From Alphaproteobacteria bacterium (GTDB taxonomy: Bacteria > Pseudomonadota > Alphaproteobacteria > Micavibrionales > Micavibrionaceae): DNA of 6,148 bases. Within the stretch, counting starts at the first letter, position 1. Each line of letters starts with the position of its first letter. The notes below the pieces were generated by a model, which worked only from the letters and a program-made list of their open reading frames with translations, was not told the origin of the DNA and ran no database searches. Of this stretch, positions 1 through 6,135 are shown in pieces. The stretch spans positions 1 to 6,148 of the forward strand of contig JAGLKS010000008.1 of the NCBI GenBank assembly GCA_023140905.1. Direction: 5' to 3'. Made by a program: the position numbers and the translations under genes.

Positions 1-1373
1 TTTATTTCAACAATGATGTTTCCCTTACGTAGCCCTTTTTTATCGGCCTCAGACATTGGGGTTACATCACTTATTAGAACGCCGTTTATATCCGCTCTCA
101 GATTATAAGCGTTGCGTACAGTCTCATCAATAGGTTGGAGAGTGAAGCCCATCATCTCAACAGTGACACTAGAGGATGTTTGTGTAGGCATAGCGGTAGT
201 TTTAATCAAGCCTTCATCTTCTGCTTTTTCTAATTCACCGATTGTTACAGTAGTTGTATGTTTTTTACCGTCACGCCAGTAAACAATTTTAGCAGCACTA
301 TTGATATCATATTCGGCAATGATGCGTGGAAGTGTTCGCATTTCCTTGATTTTCTGACCATTAATTTTAAGGATAATATCGCCTGATTTCAACCCTCCTT
401 TTTTCGCCGGGCCTTGGTCATTGACGCTGGCAATAAGAGCTCCGGTAGGGTGCTCAAGGCCAAGAGTTTCGGCAATGTCTTCTGTCACGCTTTGGATGTG
501 CACACCCAGCCAGCCACGCCGTGTTCGTCCATATTTAATAATTTGATTGATTACAGGCTTTGCTAGTGCAGACGGGATAGAAAAACCTATACCAACAGAT
601 CCGCCCGTAGGGCTGAAGATAGCGGTGTTAATGCCGATAACTTCGCCTTTGAGATTAAAGAGCGGGCCACCTGAATTTCCCCGGTTAATCGAGGCATCTG
701 TCTGGATATAGTCATCATACGGGCCAGAGTGAATATTGCGTGCACGGGCTGAGACAATGCCAGCTGTGACGCTGCCTCCAAGGCCAAAAGGATTGCCTAT
801 AGCTAAGGTCCAGTCTCCTACGCGAAGCTGGTTGCTATCACCAAGAGGTACGGCTTTTAGTCCCATATCTTTAGCATCGACCTGCAACACGGCAATATCG
901 GTTTTTTCATCTATGCCGATGATTTTTGCATCAATTGTTACATCATCAGCAAAAGTGACATGAACGTTTTCAGCATCCAGCACAACATGGTTATTGGTTA
1001 TGATATAGCCATTTTCGGCATCAATAATAAATCCTGAGCCAAGTGATGTTGTGGGCACAGTAGATGTTCTACCGCTACGGCGTTCCATAAAATCCTTGAA
1101 GAAATCTTCAAAAGGAGAACCTTCCGGGAATTGCGGCATTTCAAGAAAATCTTGTGGCACAACAACTTTTTGTGTCGAGGAAATATTCACAACGCTAGGT
1201 GAAAGTTTTTCGGCAAGATCTGCAAAACTTGCCGGAACCATAATTATATGATTTTCTGTCACAGGTGGTAGGGTATCTGCACTATTTGCAGATTGTGCTG
1301 CTGTTTTCCCAGTACTGTGCAAGCAGATAAAGCAGCACAAACACATGGCTAAAGCTATATGAGTAATTCGCAC
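1..1373 (-). CDS. degP: DegP/HtrA (Do-family) periplasmic serine endoprotease, C-terminus cut by window edge
   Basis: 457 codons are visible; the end of the second PDZ domain lies beyond position 1. The protein degrades or chaperones misfolded envelope proteins in the periplasm. Residues 1-28 form a signal peptide (hydrophobic stretch about 6-18, then an Ala-rich TAAQSA segment suited to signal peptidase I). The trypsin-like domain spans about 50-280 and holds the full catalytic triad: H129 in TNNHVV, D159 in KTDIAVL and S234 in GNSGGPL. PDZ1 covers about 287-382, with the RRGWLGV entry strand. PDZ2 begins near 405 and is incomplete. The start is GTG at 1373: an in-frame TAG lies at 1377-1379, only one codon upstream, and AAGGAG sits 8 nt before the GTG. 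The next in-frame ATG (1346) would cut into the signal peptide. It lies 93 bp after hflC on the same strand, so co-transcription is likely. Family length is usually about 470-500 residues, so perhaps 20-45 are missing. Which Deg paralogue it is cannot be told from sequence alone. Confidence 0.95.
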   Translation of the reverse strand, partial: MRITHIALAMCLCCFICLHSTGKTAAQSANSADTLPPVTENHIIMVPASFADLAEKLSPSVVNISSTQKVVVPQDFLEMPQFPEGSPFEDFFKDFMERRSGRTSTVPTTSLGSGFIIDAENGYIITNNHVVLDAENVHVTFADDVTIDAKIIGIDEKTDIAVLQVDAKDMGLKAVPLGDSNQLRVGDWTLAIGNPFGLGGSVTAGIVSARARNIHSGPYDDYIQTDASINRGNSGGPLFNLKGEVIGINTAIFSPTGGSVGIGFSIPSALAKPVINQIIKYGRTRRGWLGVHIQSVTEDIAETLGLEHPTGALIASVNDQGPAKKGGLKSGDIILKINGQKIKEMRTLPRIIAEYDINSAAKIVYWRDGKKHTTTVTIGELEKAEDEGLIKTTAMPTQTSSSVTVEMMGFTLQPIDETVRNAYNLRADINGVLISDVTPMSEADKKGLRKGNIIVEI

Positions 1374-1381
1374 AGTCTAGA

Positions 1382-1387
1382 CTCCTT
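1382..1387 (-). promoter_or_regulatory. Shine-Dalgarno AAGGAG for degP
   Basis: AAGGAG is read on the minus strand with an 8-nt gap to the GTG at 1373. This near-perfect site decides for the GTG start over the ATG at 1346. Confidence 0.8.
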
Positions 1388-1438
1388 GTTGTTGTTTAAT
1401 GGAACCAAGAAAACCAGTAATGAAATCACCATGGGATT

Positions 1439-1467
1439 TTTAAATTCTTTGTTGGCGATCTTGTCAT
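1439..1467 (-). promoter_or_regulatory. Possible sigma-70-type promoter for degP
   Basis: On the minus strand ATGACA (1462-1467, five of six matches to TTGACA) is followed by a 17-nt spacer and TTTAAA (1439-1444, four of six matches to TATAAT). The -35 touches the hflC stop codon, and the site would give a leader of about 60 nt for degP. This is a by-eye match in AT-rich DNA. It would allow degP expression separate from hflKC, but it may be chance. Confidence 0.25.
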
Positions 1468-2438
1468 TATTGTCCATTAAAATGCTTAAAGAAAGCACTG
1501 TCAGGCGAAAGGATAAGACGTGTCTGCGGGTTGGCCATGGTTTTTTTATACGCTTCCATAGAACGAATAAAAGAGTAAAACTCATGGTCAATGTTAAAGG
1601 CATCGGCATAAGTTTTAATAGCCGTCTTATCGCCTTGTCCTTTAATAATTTCTGCATCGCGGCGTGCTTCGGCTAAAATAATGTCGTGTTCTTTTTCTGC
1701 TGTAGAGCGGATTTCAAGAGCACGTTCTTCCCCCTTGGAACGGCGTTCTGTTGCGCGTTCTTTGAGTTGGGATTTCATTTGGCGCACAGTAGATGCGCGC
1801 AGATCGCTTGTAAGATCGGCGCGCACAATACGCACATCTACAAGCTCTATACCTAGCTGGTCTTGTGTGATCTTGTCGTTCACACGTTCGCGGATTTTTG
1901 CCATGATAGATGTTCGTTCATCAGATAGAATTTCATCAAGTGTTGTTTCCCCAAGGATAGCGCGAGCAGAGCCGTTTAGAATATTTTCAATACGTGATCG
2001 GGCATCAGCAGGAGAACGTAATGTTTTCATGAATTGCAAAGGATCGGTAATTTTGTAACGTGCGAATGTATCAACGATGATAGATTCTCCACTAACATTC
2101 TTAATGTTAGGCCCTTCGTCAGCTGTTTCCGATGTTGTTGCCGCATTATTTTTTGCTGTGTTTTCTTTAGGCATTTTTGCAGTATTTTTGCCGTGTGAAC
2201 TGGAAATAACCACTTCTTCATAAGGCGGGTCTATGGATAGAACACGCGCATCAAAATAACGAACCTCTTGCACAAAAGGGAGTTTAAAGTGCAGACCGGG
2301 ACCTCTTGGTTCGCCGCGTGGTTGACCAAGTTGAAGGACGATGGCTTGTTTTGTTTGGTTGACGGTAAAGATGCTTTGTGTTGCAATAATTGCACCAACA
2401 CCAAAAACTAATAGGAGGGGCATAGGACTTATTTTCAT
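1467..2438 (-). CDS. hflC: HflC, SPFH/band-7 membrane protein, partner of HflK
   Basis: 323 residues. HflC and HflK form a large membrane cage that, in E. coli, surrounds and modulates the FtsH protease; most of the protein faces the periplasm. One N-terminal transmembrane segment (about 6-24) leads into the SPFH domain, with GPGLHFKLPFVQ (47-57) and FDARVLSID (62-70). A helical coiled-coil region rich in Arg, Glu and Ala covers about 215-275 (ERRSKGEERALEIRSTAEKE), followed by FYSFIRSMEAY (287-297) and the typical end LSPDSAFFKHF (310-320). The start is ATG 2438, with AAAGGAAA at 2446-2453 as ribosome site. It follows hflK by 44 nt. Odd feature: residues about 80-117 are a polar, low-complexity insertion containing two NTAK units (85-88, 93-96). 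E. coli HflC has only about 19 residues between its DAR and IVDS motifs; this protein has about 55. The stop is TAA directly followed by TGA. Confidence 0.96.
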   Translation of the reverse strand: MKISPMPLLLVFGVGAIIATQSIFTVNQTKQAIVLQLGQPRGEPRGPGLHFKLPFVQEVRYFDARVLSIDPPYEEVVISSSHGKNTAKMPKENTAKNNAATTSETADEGPNIKNVSGESIIVDTFARYKITDPLQFMKTLRSPADARSRIENILNGSARAILGETTLDEILSDERTSIMAKIRERVNDKITQDQLGIELVDVRIVRADLTSDLRASTVRQMKSQLKERATERRSKGEERALEIRSTAEKEHDIILAEARRDAEIIKGQGDKTAIKTYADAFNIDHEFYSFIRSMEAYKKTMANPQTRLILSPDSAFFKHFNGQ

Positions 2439-2482
2439 TGTCTAATTTCCTTTACATTCTTTAACTTCTTTTTGATGCTGCT

Positions 2483-3658
2483 TTATTTGCCTTTTAGACT
2501 GTCAAGAGGCAAATAAGGAACGACACCGCTCGTGGAGCTATTTTTATCTATGATAATTTTTTCGGCATTACTCAAAACATCTTCCATAGTTTCTATATAG
2601 ATTCGTTCTTTGGTTACATCTTTTCCACCAAGATAGGCTTCGTATATTGAATGGAACCGCTGAGCATCACCGGTGGCTTGTGCAATTTTAGACTGTTTAT
2701 AAGCCTCGGCTCCCTGCACAAGCTGAATGGCTTGTCCACGGGCTTTAGGCAGAATTTTTTCACGGTGTGCCCGTGCAATATTTTCTGTGTCTTCTGCATC
2801 TTGGCGTGAAGACTGCACATCCTGAAAAGCTTGCTGCACATCTGGATGCACTTCTGCTTTTTGAATCAAAACCTGTTTTATGTTTACACCGGAATTGTAT
2901 TCATCAAGGTTTGTTTGGATAATGTCTTTTACTTTTGTCTCAATTTGTGCGCGGCCTGTGGTGATAATCGGGAACATGTCAGTTTGTCCGGCAACTTCGC
3001 GGATGGCGCTTTCGGCGACTTTCTTGATGGTATTGTCTGGATCGGCAATTTCAAAAAGATATTGTTCCGCTGATTTTATGTCCCATTGCAGAGCCATTTG
3101 TAAATCAACAATATTGCGGTCAGCAGTCAGCATCAGGCTTTCATTTTGCACAGAGCGCTTAATAGATGATGTACTTTTGTTGCGCATGTAAGATGATGAT
3201 GATTGGTTCTCAGTGTAGCCGATAGTCATGCCGCGTTGTTGGTTAACATTAACCTTTTTAACTTGTTCAATCGGTGTTGGCCAGTGATAACCCAAACCTT
3301 CCGTATTTTGTGTGCGCGTCCATGCACCAAAGCGTTGGATAACGCCATGTTCACCAGGGTTGATGATATAAAAGCCGCTCGCTAACCATAAAGCCAGAAC
3401 AACGCCTAATATCAAAAATCCCACAAAACTCTCTTTCATATTGCCCGGAAGCAGATCAGCTATAACTTTTCGCAGATCTTTTAGTATATCTCCAAAATCT
3501 TCAGGGCCACCACCAGAACCACCGCGATTCCCACTTCCATGCGGGCGGCTTGATGAAATCCCCCATGGAGTATCTTTACCTTTTTTATTGTTTTGGTTAC
3601 CTGAGGTTGTTCCCCATGGATTTGGCCTTTTTTTACCTGAATCGTCGTCTTGAGACAT
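2483..3658 (-). CDS. hflK: HflK, SPFH/band-7 membrane protein, partner of HflC
   Basis: 391 residues, normal for the family. It pairs with HflC in the FtsH-associated membrane complex. The cytosolic N-terminus is hydrophilic and Gly/Ser-rich, with two PWG motifs (NPWG 13-16, TPWG 30-33), a GSGNRGGSGGG tract (41-51), and the conserved stretch leading to DILKDLRKVI (57-66). A single transmembrane segment lies at about 78-98, followed by the SPFH entry motif NPGEHGVIQRFG (100-111) and GLGYHWPTPIEQV (121-133). A Ser-rich stretch (153-166) precedes ESLMLTADRNIVDLQMALQW (173-192). A helical region runs about 275-335, with RGQAIQLVQGAEAYK (307-321). The end has YIETMEDVLSNAEKIIID (354-371) and PYLPL. 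The start is ATG 3658; GAGGAA (3661-3666) lies only 2 nt upstream, closer than usual, but no other ATG occurs before residue 74. It is first in hflK-hflC-degP and is divergent from mrp. Confidence 0.96.
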   Translation of the reverse strand: MSQDDDSGKKRPNPWGTTSGNQNNKKGKDTPWGISSSRPHGSGNRGGSGGGPEDFGDILKDLRKVIADLLPGNMKESFVGFLILGVVLALWLASGFYIINPGEHGVIQRFGAWTRTQNTEGLGYHWPTPIEQVKKVNVNQQRGMTIGYTENQSSSSYMRNKSTSSIKRSVQNESLMLTADRNIVDLQMALQWDIKSAEQYLFEIADPDNTIKKVAESAIREVAGQTDMFPIITTGRAQIETKVKDIIQTNLDEYNSGVNIKQVLIQKAEVHPDVQQAFQDVQSSRQDAEDTENIARAHREKILPKARGQAIQLVQGAEAYKQSKIAQATGDAQRFHSIYEAYLGGKDVTKERIYIETMEDVLSNAEKIIIDKNSSTSGVVPYLPLDSLKGK

Positions 3659-3686
3659 TATTCCTCACAATTTCTTGCAGTTTTAA

Positions 3687-3715
3687 ATTGATTCTTACCT
3701 GACGTTGGTTGTCAA
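3687..3715 (-). promoter_or_regulatory. Candidate promoter for the hflK-hflC-(degP) operon
   Basis: On the minus strand a perfect TTGACA (3710-3715) is followed by a 17-nt spacer and ATCAAT (3687-3692), a weak -10 with three of six matches. The predicted start of transcription would be about 20-25 nt upstream of the hflK ATG. The -35 is convincing and the -10 is not. It lies in the divergent spacer between mrp and hflK, where a promoter is expected. Confidence 0.4.
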
Positions 3716-3770
3716 ATAACAATATCTCTTTTCTATCGGAAAGCAAGAGTTACAAGATGAAAAACAGATA

Positions 3771-3903
3771 ATGTCCAAAATACAAAAAGAAATCATAAAA
3801 ATTTAATTCAGATTAATGATATATGGAGCGGGAAAGAAAATTCAAATATCGTAGATTCGGGCATGGTGTCCTCTGCGCGCGTAGAAGATAAGGGGCATAC
3901 TAA
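3771..3903 (+). pseudogene. Broken remnant of the Mrp N-terminal MIP18 (DUF59) domain
   Basis: ATG at 3771 opens MSKIQKEIIK and then meets TAA at 3804-3806. Restoring one A in the A-run 3797-3801 moves reading into the next frame, which continues NLIQINDIWSGKENS and then NIVDSGMVSSARVEDKGH up to about 3895. Known Mrp/MIP18 domains begin with a helix, then a D-P-x-S-G-like turn, then an (I/V)V(D/S)LGMV motif and a strand like RVEDGKV, in that order. The match of order and motif is strong, although some key positions have changed (DIW where DP is usual, DSG where DLG is usual). The second frame runs to TAG at 3932-3934 and does not join the ATPase frame. The C-terminal half of the MIP18 domain (about 40-60 residues) is absent. 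A motif-level reading by eye supports this; no database comparison was possible. Confidence 0.65.
3890..3895 (+). promoter_or_regulatory. Shine-Dalgarno AAGGGG for the truncated mrp start
   Basis: AAGGGG lies 8 nt before ATG 3904. It is built from the codons of the former MIP18 strand (the Asp-Lys-Gly part), so an internal site may have become the working ribosome site after the upstream damage. Confidence 0.55.
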
Positions 3904-4716
3904 ATGTGTGAGAAAACAAAAAACCCGCCATTAGACGTACCGGCAAAACATATTATAGCTGTTGCTTCCGGGAAGGGCGGTGTCGGAAAATCAACCATAG
4001 CGGCGAATTTGGCTGTGGCTTTAGCTAAAAGTTCTAAGCTTAAGATTGGCTTGTTGGATGCTGATATTTATGGGCCGTCCCAACCTTTTATGATGGGGGA
4101 TAAGGATTATAAACCACTTCTTAATGATGATAAAAAGCTGATCCCGGCGCAATGTCATGGTGTTTATTTGATGTCGATTGGTTTTATTGCCGATCAGGAT
4201 AAAGCACTGATTTGGCGAGGGCCAATGGCTCAGAGTGCTTTCTATCAAATGATCCGTGATGTGGATTGGGCTGGTCCGAATGGAGAAAAGTTGGATGTTT
4301 TGGTGATTGATTTGCCTCCGGGGACAGGCGATATACAGCTAACTATGGTTAAGAAATTAAAGCTCAGTGGAGCGGTTATTGTTTCTACACCGCAGGATAT
4401 CGCACTTATCGATGCGCGCAGAGCTGTTGCTATGTTTGAGAAAACAGGTGTTCCTGTGTTGGGGCTAATAGAGAATATGAGTGTTTATATTTGTCCTGAA
4501 TGTGGACATGAAGCGCATATTTTTGGGAATGGCGGAGCACGCATGGAAGCAAAAGAACTTGATGTCTTGTATTTGGGGGATGTTCCTCTGGCACGCGATG
4601 TGCGTGAATATTCGGATCAAGGGACTCCTATTGTGTTGGCCGATCCTGAAGATAGTGCAGCTCAGAAAATTAATGAGATTGCAGGCCAATTAAAGAAGGT
4701 ATTGTCTACGCTCTAA
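3904..4716 (+). CDS. mrp: Mrp/ApbC-family P-loop ATPase, ATPase domain only
   Basis: 270 residues, against about 350-370 for typical Mrp, because the N-terminal MIP18 domain is missing. Family members bind and pass on iron-sulfur clusters in the cytosol as dimers. The ATPase domain looks complete: HIIAVASGKGGVGKST (16-31) with the deviant Walker A and signature Lys24 plus K29; LLDADIYGPSQPFMMG (50-65); DVLVIDLPPGTGDIQLT (131-147); STPQDIALIDARRA (161-174); IENMS (189-193); and the cluster-binding CxxC as C197-P-E-C200, followed by GHEAHIFG. The start is ATG 3904, since TAA lies directly in front of it in frame (3901-3903), with AAGGGG 8 nt upstream. It is the only plus-strand gene, divergent from hflK and overlapping folA tail-to-tail by 27 bp. 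The intact motifs suggest it still works despite the domain loss; that is inference. Confidence 0.93.
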   Translation: MCEKTKNPPLDVPAKHIIAVASGKGGVGKSTIAANLAVALAKSSKLKIGLLDADIYGPSQPFMMGDKDYKPLLNDDKKLIPAQCHGVYLMSIGFIADQDKALIWRGPMAQSAFYQMIRDVDWAGPNGEKLDVLVIDLPPGTGDIQLTMVKKLKLSGAVIVSTPQDIALIDARRAVAMFEKTGVPVLGLIENMSVYICPECGHEAHIFGNGGARMEAKELDVLYLGDVPLARDVREYSDQGTPIVLADPEDSAAQKINEIAGQLKKVLSTL

Positions 4717-5235
4717 TGTGATGAAGCTATATGGGGGATTATGTTCTTCATGTGCAATGTTTTCAATTTCTTCCCAATCGGATTCATCAATGACGGGAAA
4801 AAAGGAGTCTCCTGCGATATCACGATGAACTTTAGTTAAATAGAGCCGGTGTGCCAGAGTCATACTTTGAGTATAAATCTGTGCGCCACCAATGATAAAA
4901 ACTTCGTCTTTACCATTTTCTATCGCGATTTTTTGCCCGATTTCTATTGCTTGTTCAATTGTTCCTGCTTGATGAATCTGCGTGTTAGGGTAGAGTGTCT
5001 GTGTATTACGAGTGACAATAATGCTGTCTCGTCCGGGCAGGGGTTTTTTTAAATAGCCTAGAATAGACTCAAGGGTTTTGCGACCCATGATAACAGGATG
5101 TCCCATAGTCAGAGATTTAAAGCGTTTAAGATCCTCGGAAATATGCCAAGGCATCCGGTTATTTTTACCAATGCAGCGGTTTTGCGCTATGGCTACGATT
5201 AGTGAGGTTTTAATATTATCGTTTTTTGTAATCAT
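4690..5235 (-). CDS. folA: Dihydrofolate reductase
   Basis: 181 residues from ATG 5235. It reduces dihydrofolate to tetrahydrofolate with NADPH, restoring the cofactor oxidised by ThyA. Visible motifs: SLIVAIAQNRCIGKNNRMPW (11-30), with W30 matching E. coli W22; the proton-relay acid D35 in SEDLKRFK, matching E. coli D27; the NADPH-binding MGRKTLESI (50-58); GRDSIIVTRN (68-77); and VFIIGGAQIYTQ (112-123). The usual family end, YSFITLERR (169-177), is followed by only four more residues. A TTG at 5262 and a GTG at 5250 are in frame but have no good ribosome site and add residues the family lacks; the ATG itself has only a weak GGG upstream. thyA lies 93 bp upstream on the same strand, so a thyA-folA operon is likely. 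The last 27 bp overlap mrp on the other strand. Confidence 0.95.
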   Translation of the reverse strand: MITKNDNIKTSLIVAIAQNRCIGKNNRMPWHISEDLKRFKSLTMGHPVIMGRKTLESILGYLKKPLPGRDSIIVTRNTQTLYPNTQIHQAGTIEQAIEIGQKIAIENGKDEVFIIGGAQIYTQSMTLAHRLYLTKVHRDIAGDSFFPVIDESDWEEIENIAHEEHNPPYSFITLERRQYLL

Positions 5236-5256
5236 GGACCCAAAAAACACTTTTTT

Positions 5257-5288
5257 CGCCAAAAAAACAAGAGGGTTTTTGCGTTTTT
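5257..5288 (+). terminator. Weak hairpin plus T-run, oriented for plus-strand transcripts
   Basis: CGC (5257-5259), one bulged C, and AAAAA (5261-5265) pair with TTTTT (5276-5280) and GCG (5281-5283) around a 10-nt loop, followed by TTTTT (5284-5288). Read on the plus strand this looks like a weak intrinsic terminator; on the minus strand there is no T-run after the stem. The only plus-strand transcript that could use it is read-through from mrp. The stem is AT-rich with a bulge, so confidence is low. Confidence 0.25.
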
Positions 5289-5315
5289 ATTTCATAGTTT
5301 TATATCAATAGCTTA

Positions 5316-5330
5316 AAGTTAGGCTAACTT
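5316..5330. repeat. 15-bp palindrome at the thyA stop codon
   Basis: AAGTTAG and CTAACTT are perfect 7-base inverted arms around one central G. As RNA it could fold as a 6-bp stem with a 3-base loop. It overlaps the last two bases of the thyA stop codon region (5329-5331) and opens the thyA-folA spacer. No T-run follows in the thyA direction, so it is not a standard terminator. Its role, if any, is unknown: protein site, RNA 3'-end processing, or chance. Confidence 0.4.
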
Positions 5331-6123
5331 ACACAGCCACTGGCGCTTTAATATGTGGGTCGCAAACATAGTTTACCAGCTCAAAATCTTCGTACTTAAA
5401 ATCAAATATGTCTTTAACATCCGTGTTAATTTTCATTTCCGGTAGCGGGTGTGGCGTGCGTGAAAGCTGTAACTCGACTTGGTCAAAATGGTTGGAATAG
5501 AGATGTGCATCGCCAAAGCTATGTATAAACTCTCCGGCTTTCAATCCTGTCACTTGTGCAACCATCATAGTGAGCAGTGCATAGGACGCAATGTTAAAGG
5601 GTACACCCAGAAAAATATCCGCACTGCGTTGATAGAGCTGGCAGGAGAGCTTTCCATTCGCTACATAAAACTGAAAGAAGGCATGGCAGGGAGGCAAAGC
5701 CATTTGATCGACAAGGCCGGGATTAAAAGCGACAACAAGCAAACGGCGGCAATTCGGATTGGTTTTAATTCGTTCTATAACATTAGAAATTTGATCAATT
5801 GTCTGGCCATCAGCTGCCATCCAACTGCGCCATTGTGCGCCGTAAACAGGCCCTAAATCTCCGTTTTCATCAGCCCAGTCATCCCAGATGGAAATGCCAT
5901 TATCTTTTAGATATTTGATATTCGTATCACCTTTGAGGAACCAAAGAAGCTCTATAATAATGGAGCGTAAGTGACATTTCTTGGTTGTGACAAGGGGAAA
6001 TCCTTCGGACAAATCAAAGCGCATTTGGTGGCCAAAAACAGAGCGTGTCCCTGTTCCGGTGCGGTCACCTTTATTTGTGCCGTTTTCATAAACATGGCGC
6101 ATAAGATCCAGATATTGCTTCAT
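5329..6123 (-). CDS. thyA: Thymidylate synthase
   Basis: 264 residues from ATG 6123, the same length as E. coli ThyA, and key residues keep the same numbers. It methylates dUMP to dTMP with 5,10-methylene-tetrahydrofolate, releasing dihydrofolate for FolA. Visible: R21 in DRTGTGT; E58 in [14 protein letters not shown]80 and W83; the phosphate-binding pair R126-R127; catalytic C146 in [13 protein letters not shown]166, S167 and D169 in [15 protein letters not shown]177; H207 and Y209 in [10 protein letters not shown]; and the conserved C-terminal end IKAPVAV. An in-frame ATG at 6138 would add five residues, but it has no good ribosome site, while AGAGGGGA directly precedes 6123 at normal spacing. 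It is the first gene of the likely thyA-folA unit; its promoter lies outside the window. Confidence 0.98.
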   Translation of the reverse strand: MKQYLDLMRHVYENGTNKGDRTGTGTRSVFGHQMRFDLSEGFPLVTTKKCHLRSIIIELLWFLKGDTNIKYLKDNGISIWDDWADENGDLGPVYGAQWRSWMAADGQTIDQISNVIERIKTNPNCRRLLVVAFNPGLVDQMALPPCHAFFQFYVANGKLSCQLYQRSADIFLGVPFNIASYALLTMMVAQVTGLKAGEFIHSFGDAHLYSNHFDQVELQLSRTPHPLPEMKINTDVKDIFDFKYEDFELVNYVCDPHIKAPVAV

Positions 6124-6127
6124 GATT

Positions 6128-6135
6128 TCCCCTCT
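6128..6135 (-). promoter_or_regulatory. Shine-Dalgarno AGAGGGGA for thyA
   Basis: The purine-rich AGAGGGGA ends 4 nt before ATG 6123. It selects this start over the in-frame ATG at 6138, which it overlaps closely downstream. Confidence 0.7.

Noticed and set aside
1374..1466. Remnant of a DUF2065 gene between hflC and degP.
   Set aside because: All three minus-strand frames were read; none shows the family's pattern, and two hit stops quickly.
1681..2058. 125-codon open frame on the plus strand, Arg/Ser-rich.
   Set aside because: It lies wholly antisense to hflC, with composition expected from the complementary strand of a Lys/Arg/Glu/Ala-rich coiled coil; no ribosome site or family motif.
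3725..3760. CTTG elements upstream of hflK that might mark a heat-shock sigma factor promoter.
   Set aside because: No convincing CCCCAT- or CCTAT-like -10 element at the proper spacing.
3803..3816. TTAA-N6-TTAA, resembling the alphaproteobacterial CtrA site, with a small inverted repeat TTAAT/ATTAA.
   Set aside because: CtrA sites need seven bases between the half-sites; this has six, it lies in AT-rich DNA, and it falls within the apparent MIP18 remnant.
5236..5262. Longer folA N-terminus from TTG 5262 or GTG 5250.
   Set aside because: No ribosome site at suitable spacing; it adds residues absent from known dihydrofolate reductases, and ATG 5235 fits better.
5479..5856. 125-codon open frame on the plus strand inside thyA.
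   Set aside because: Antisense to a highly conserved gene, without any recognisable domain; a chance frame.
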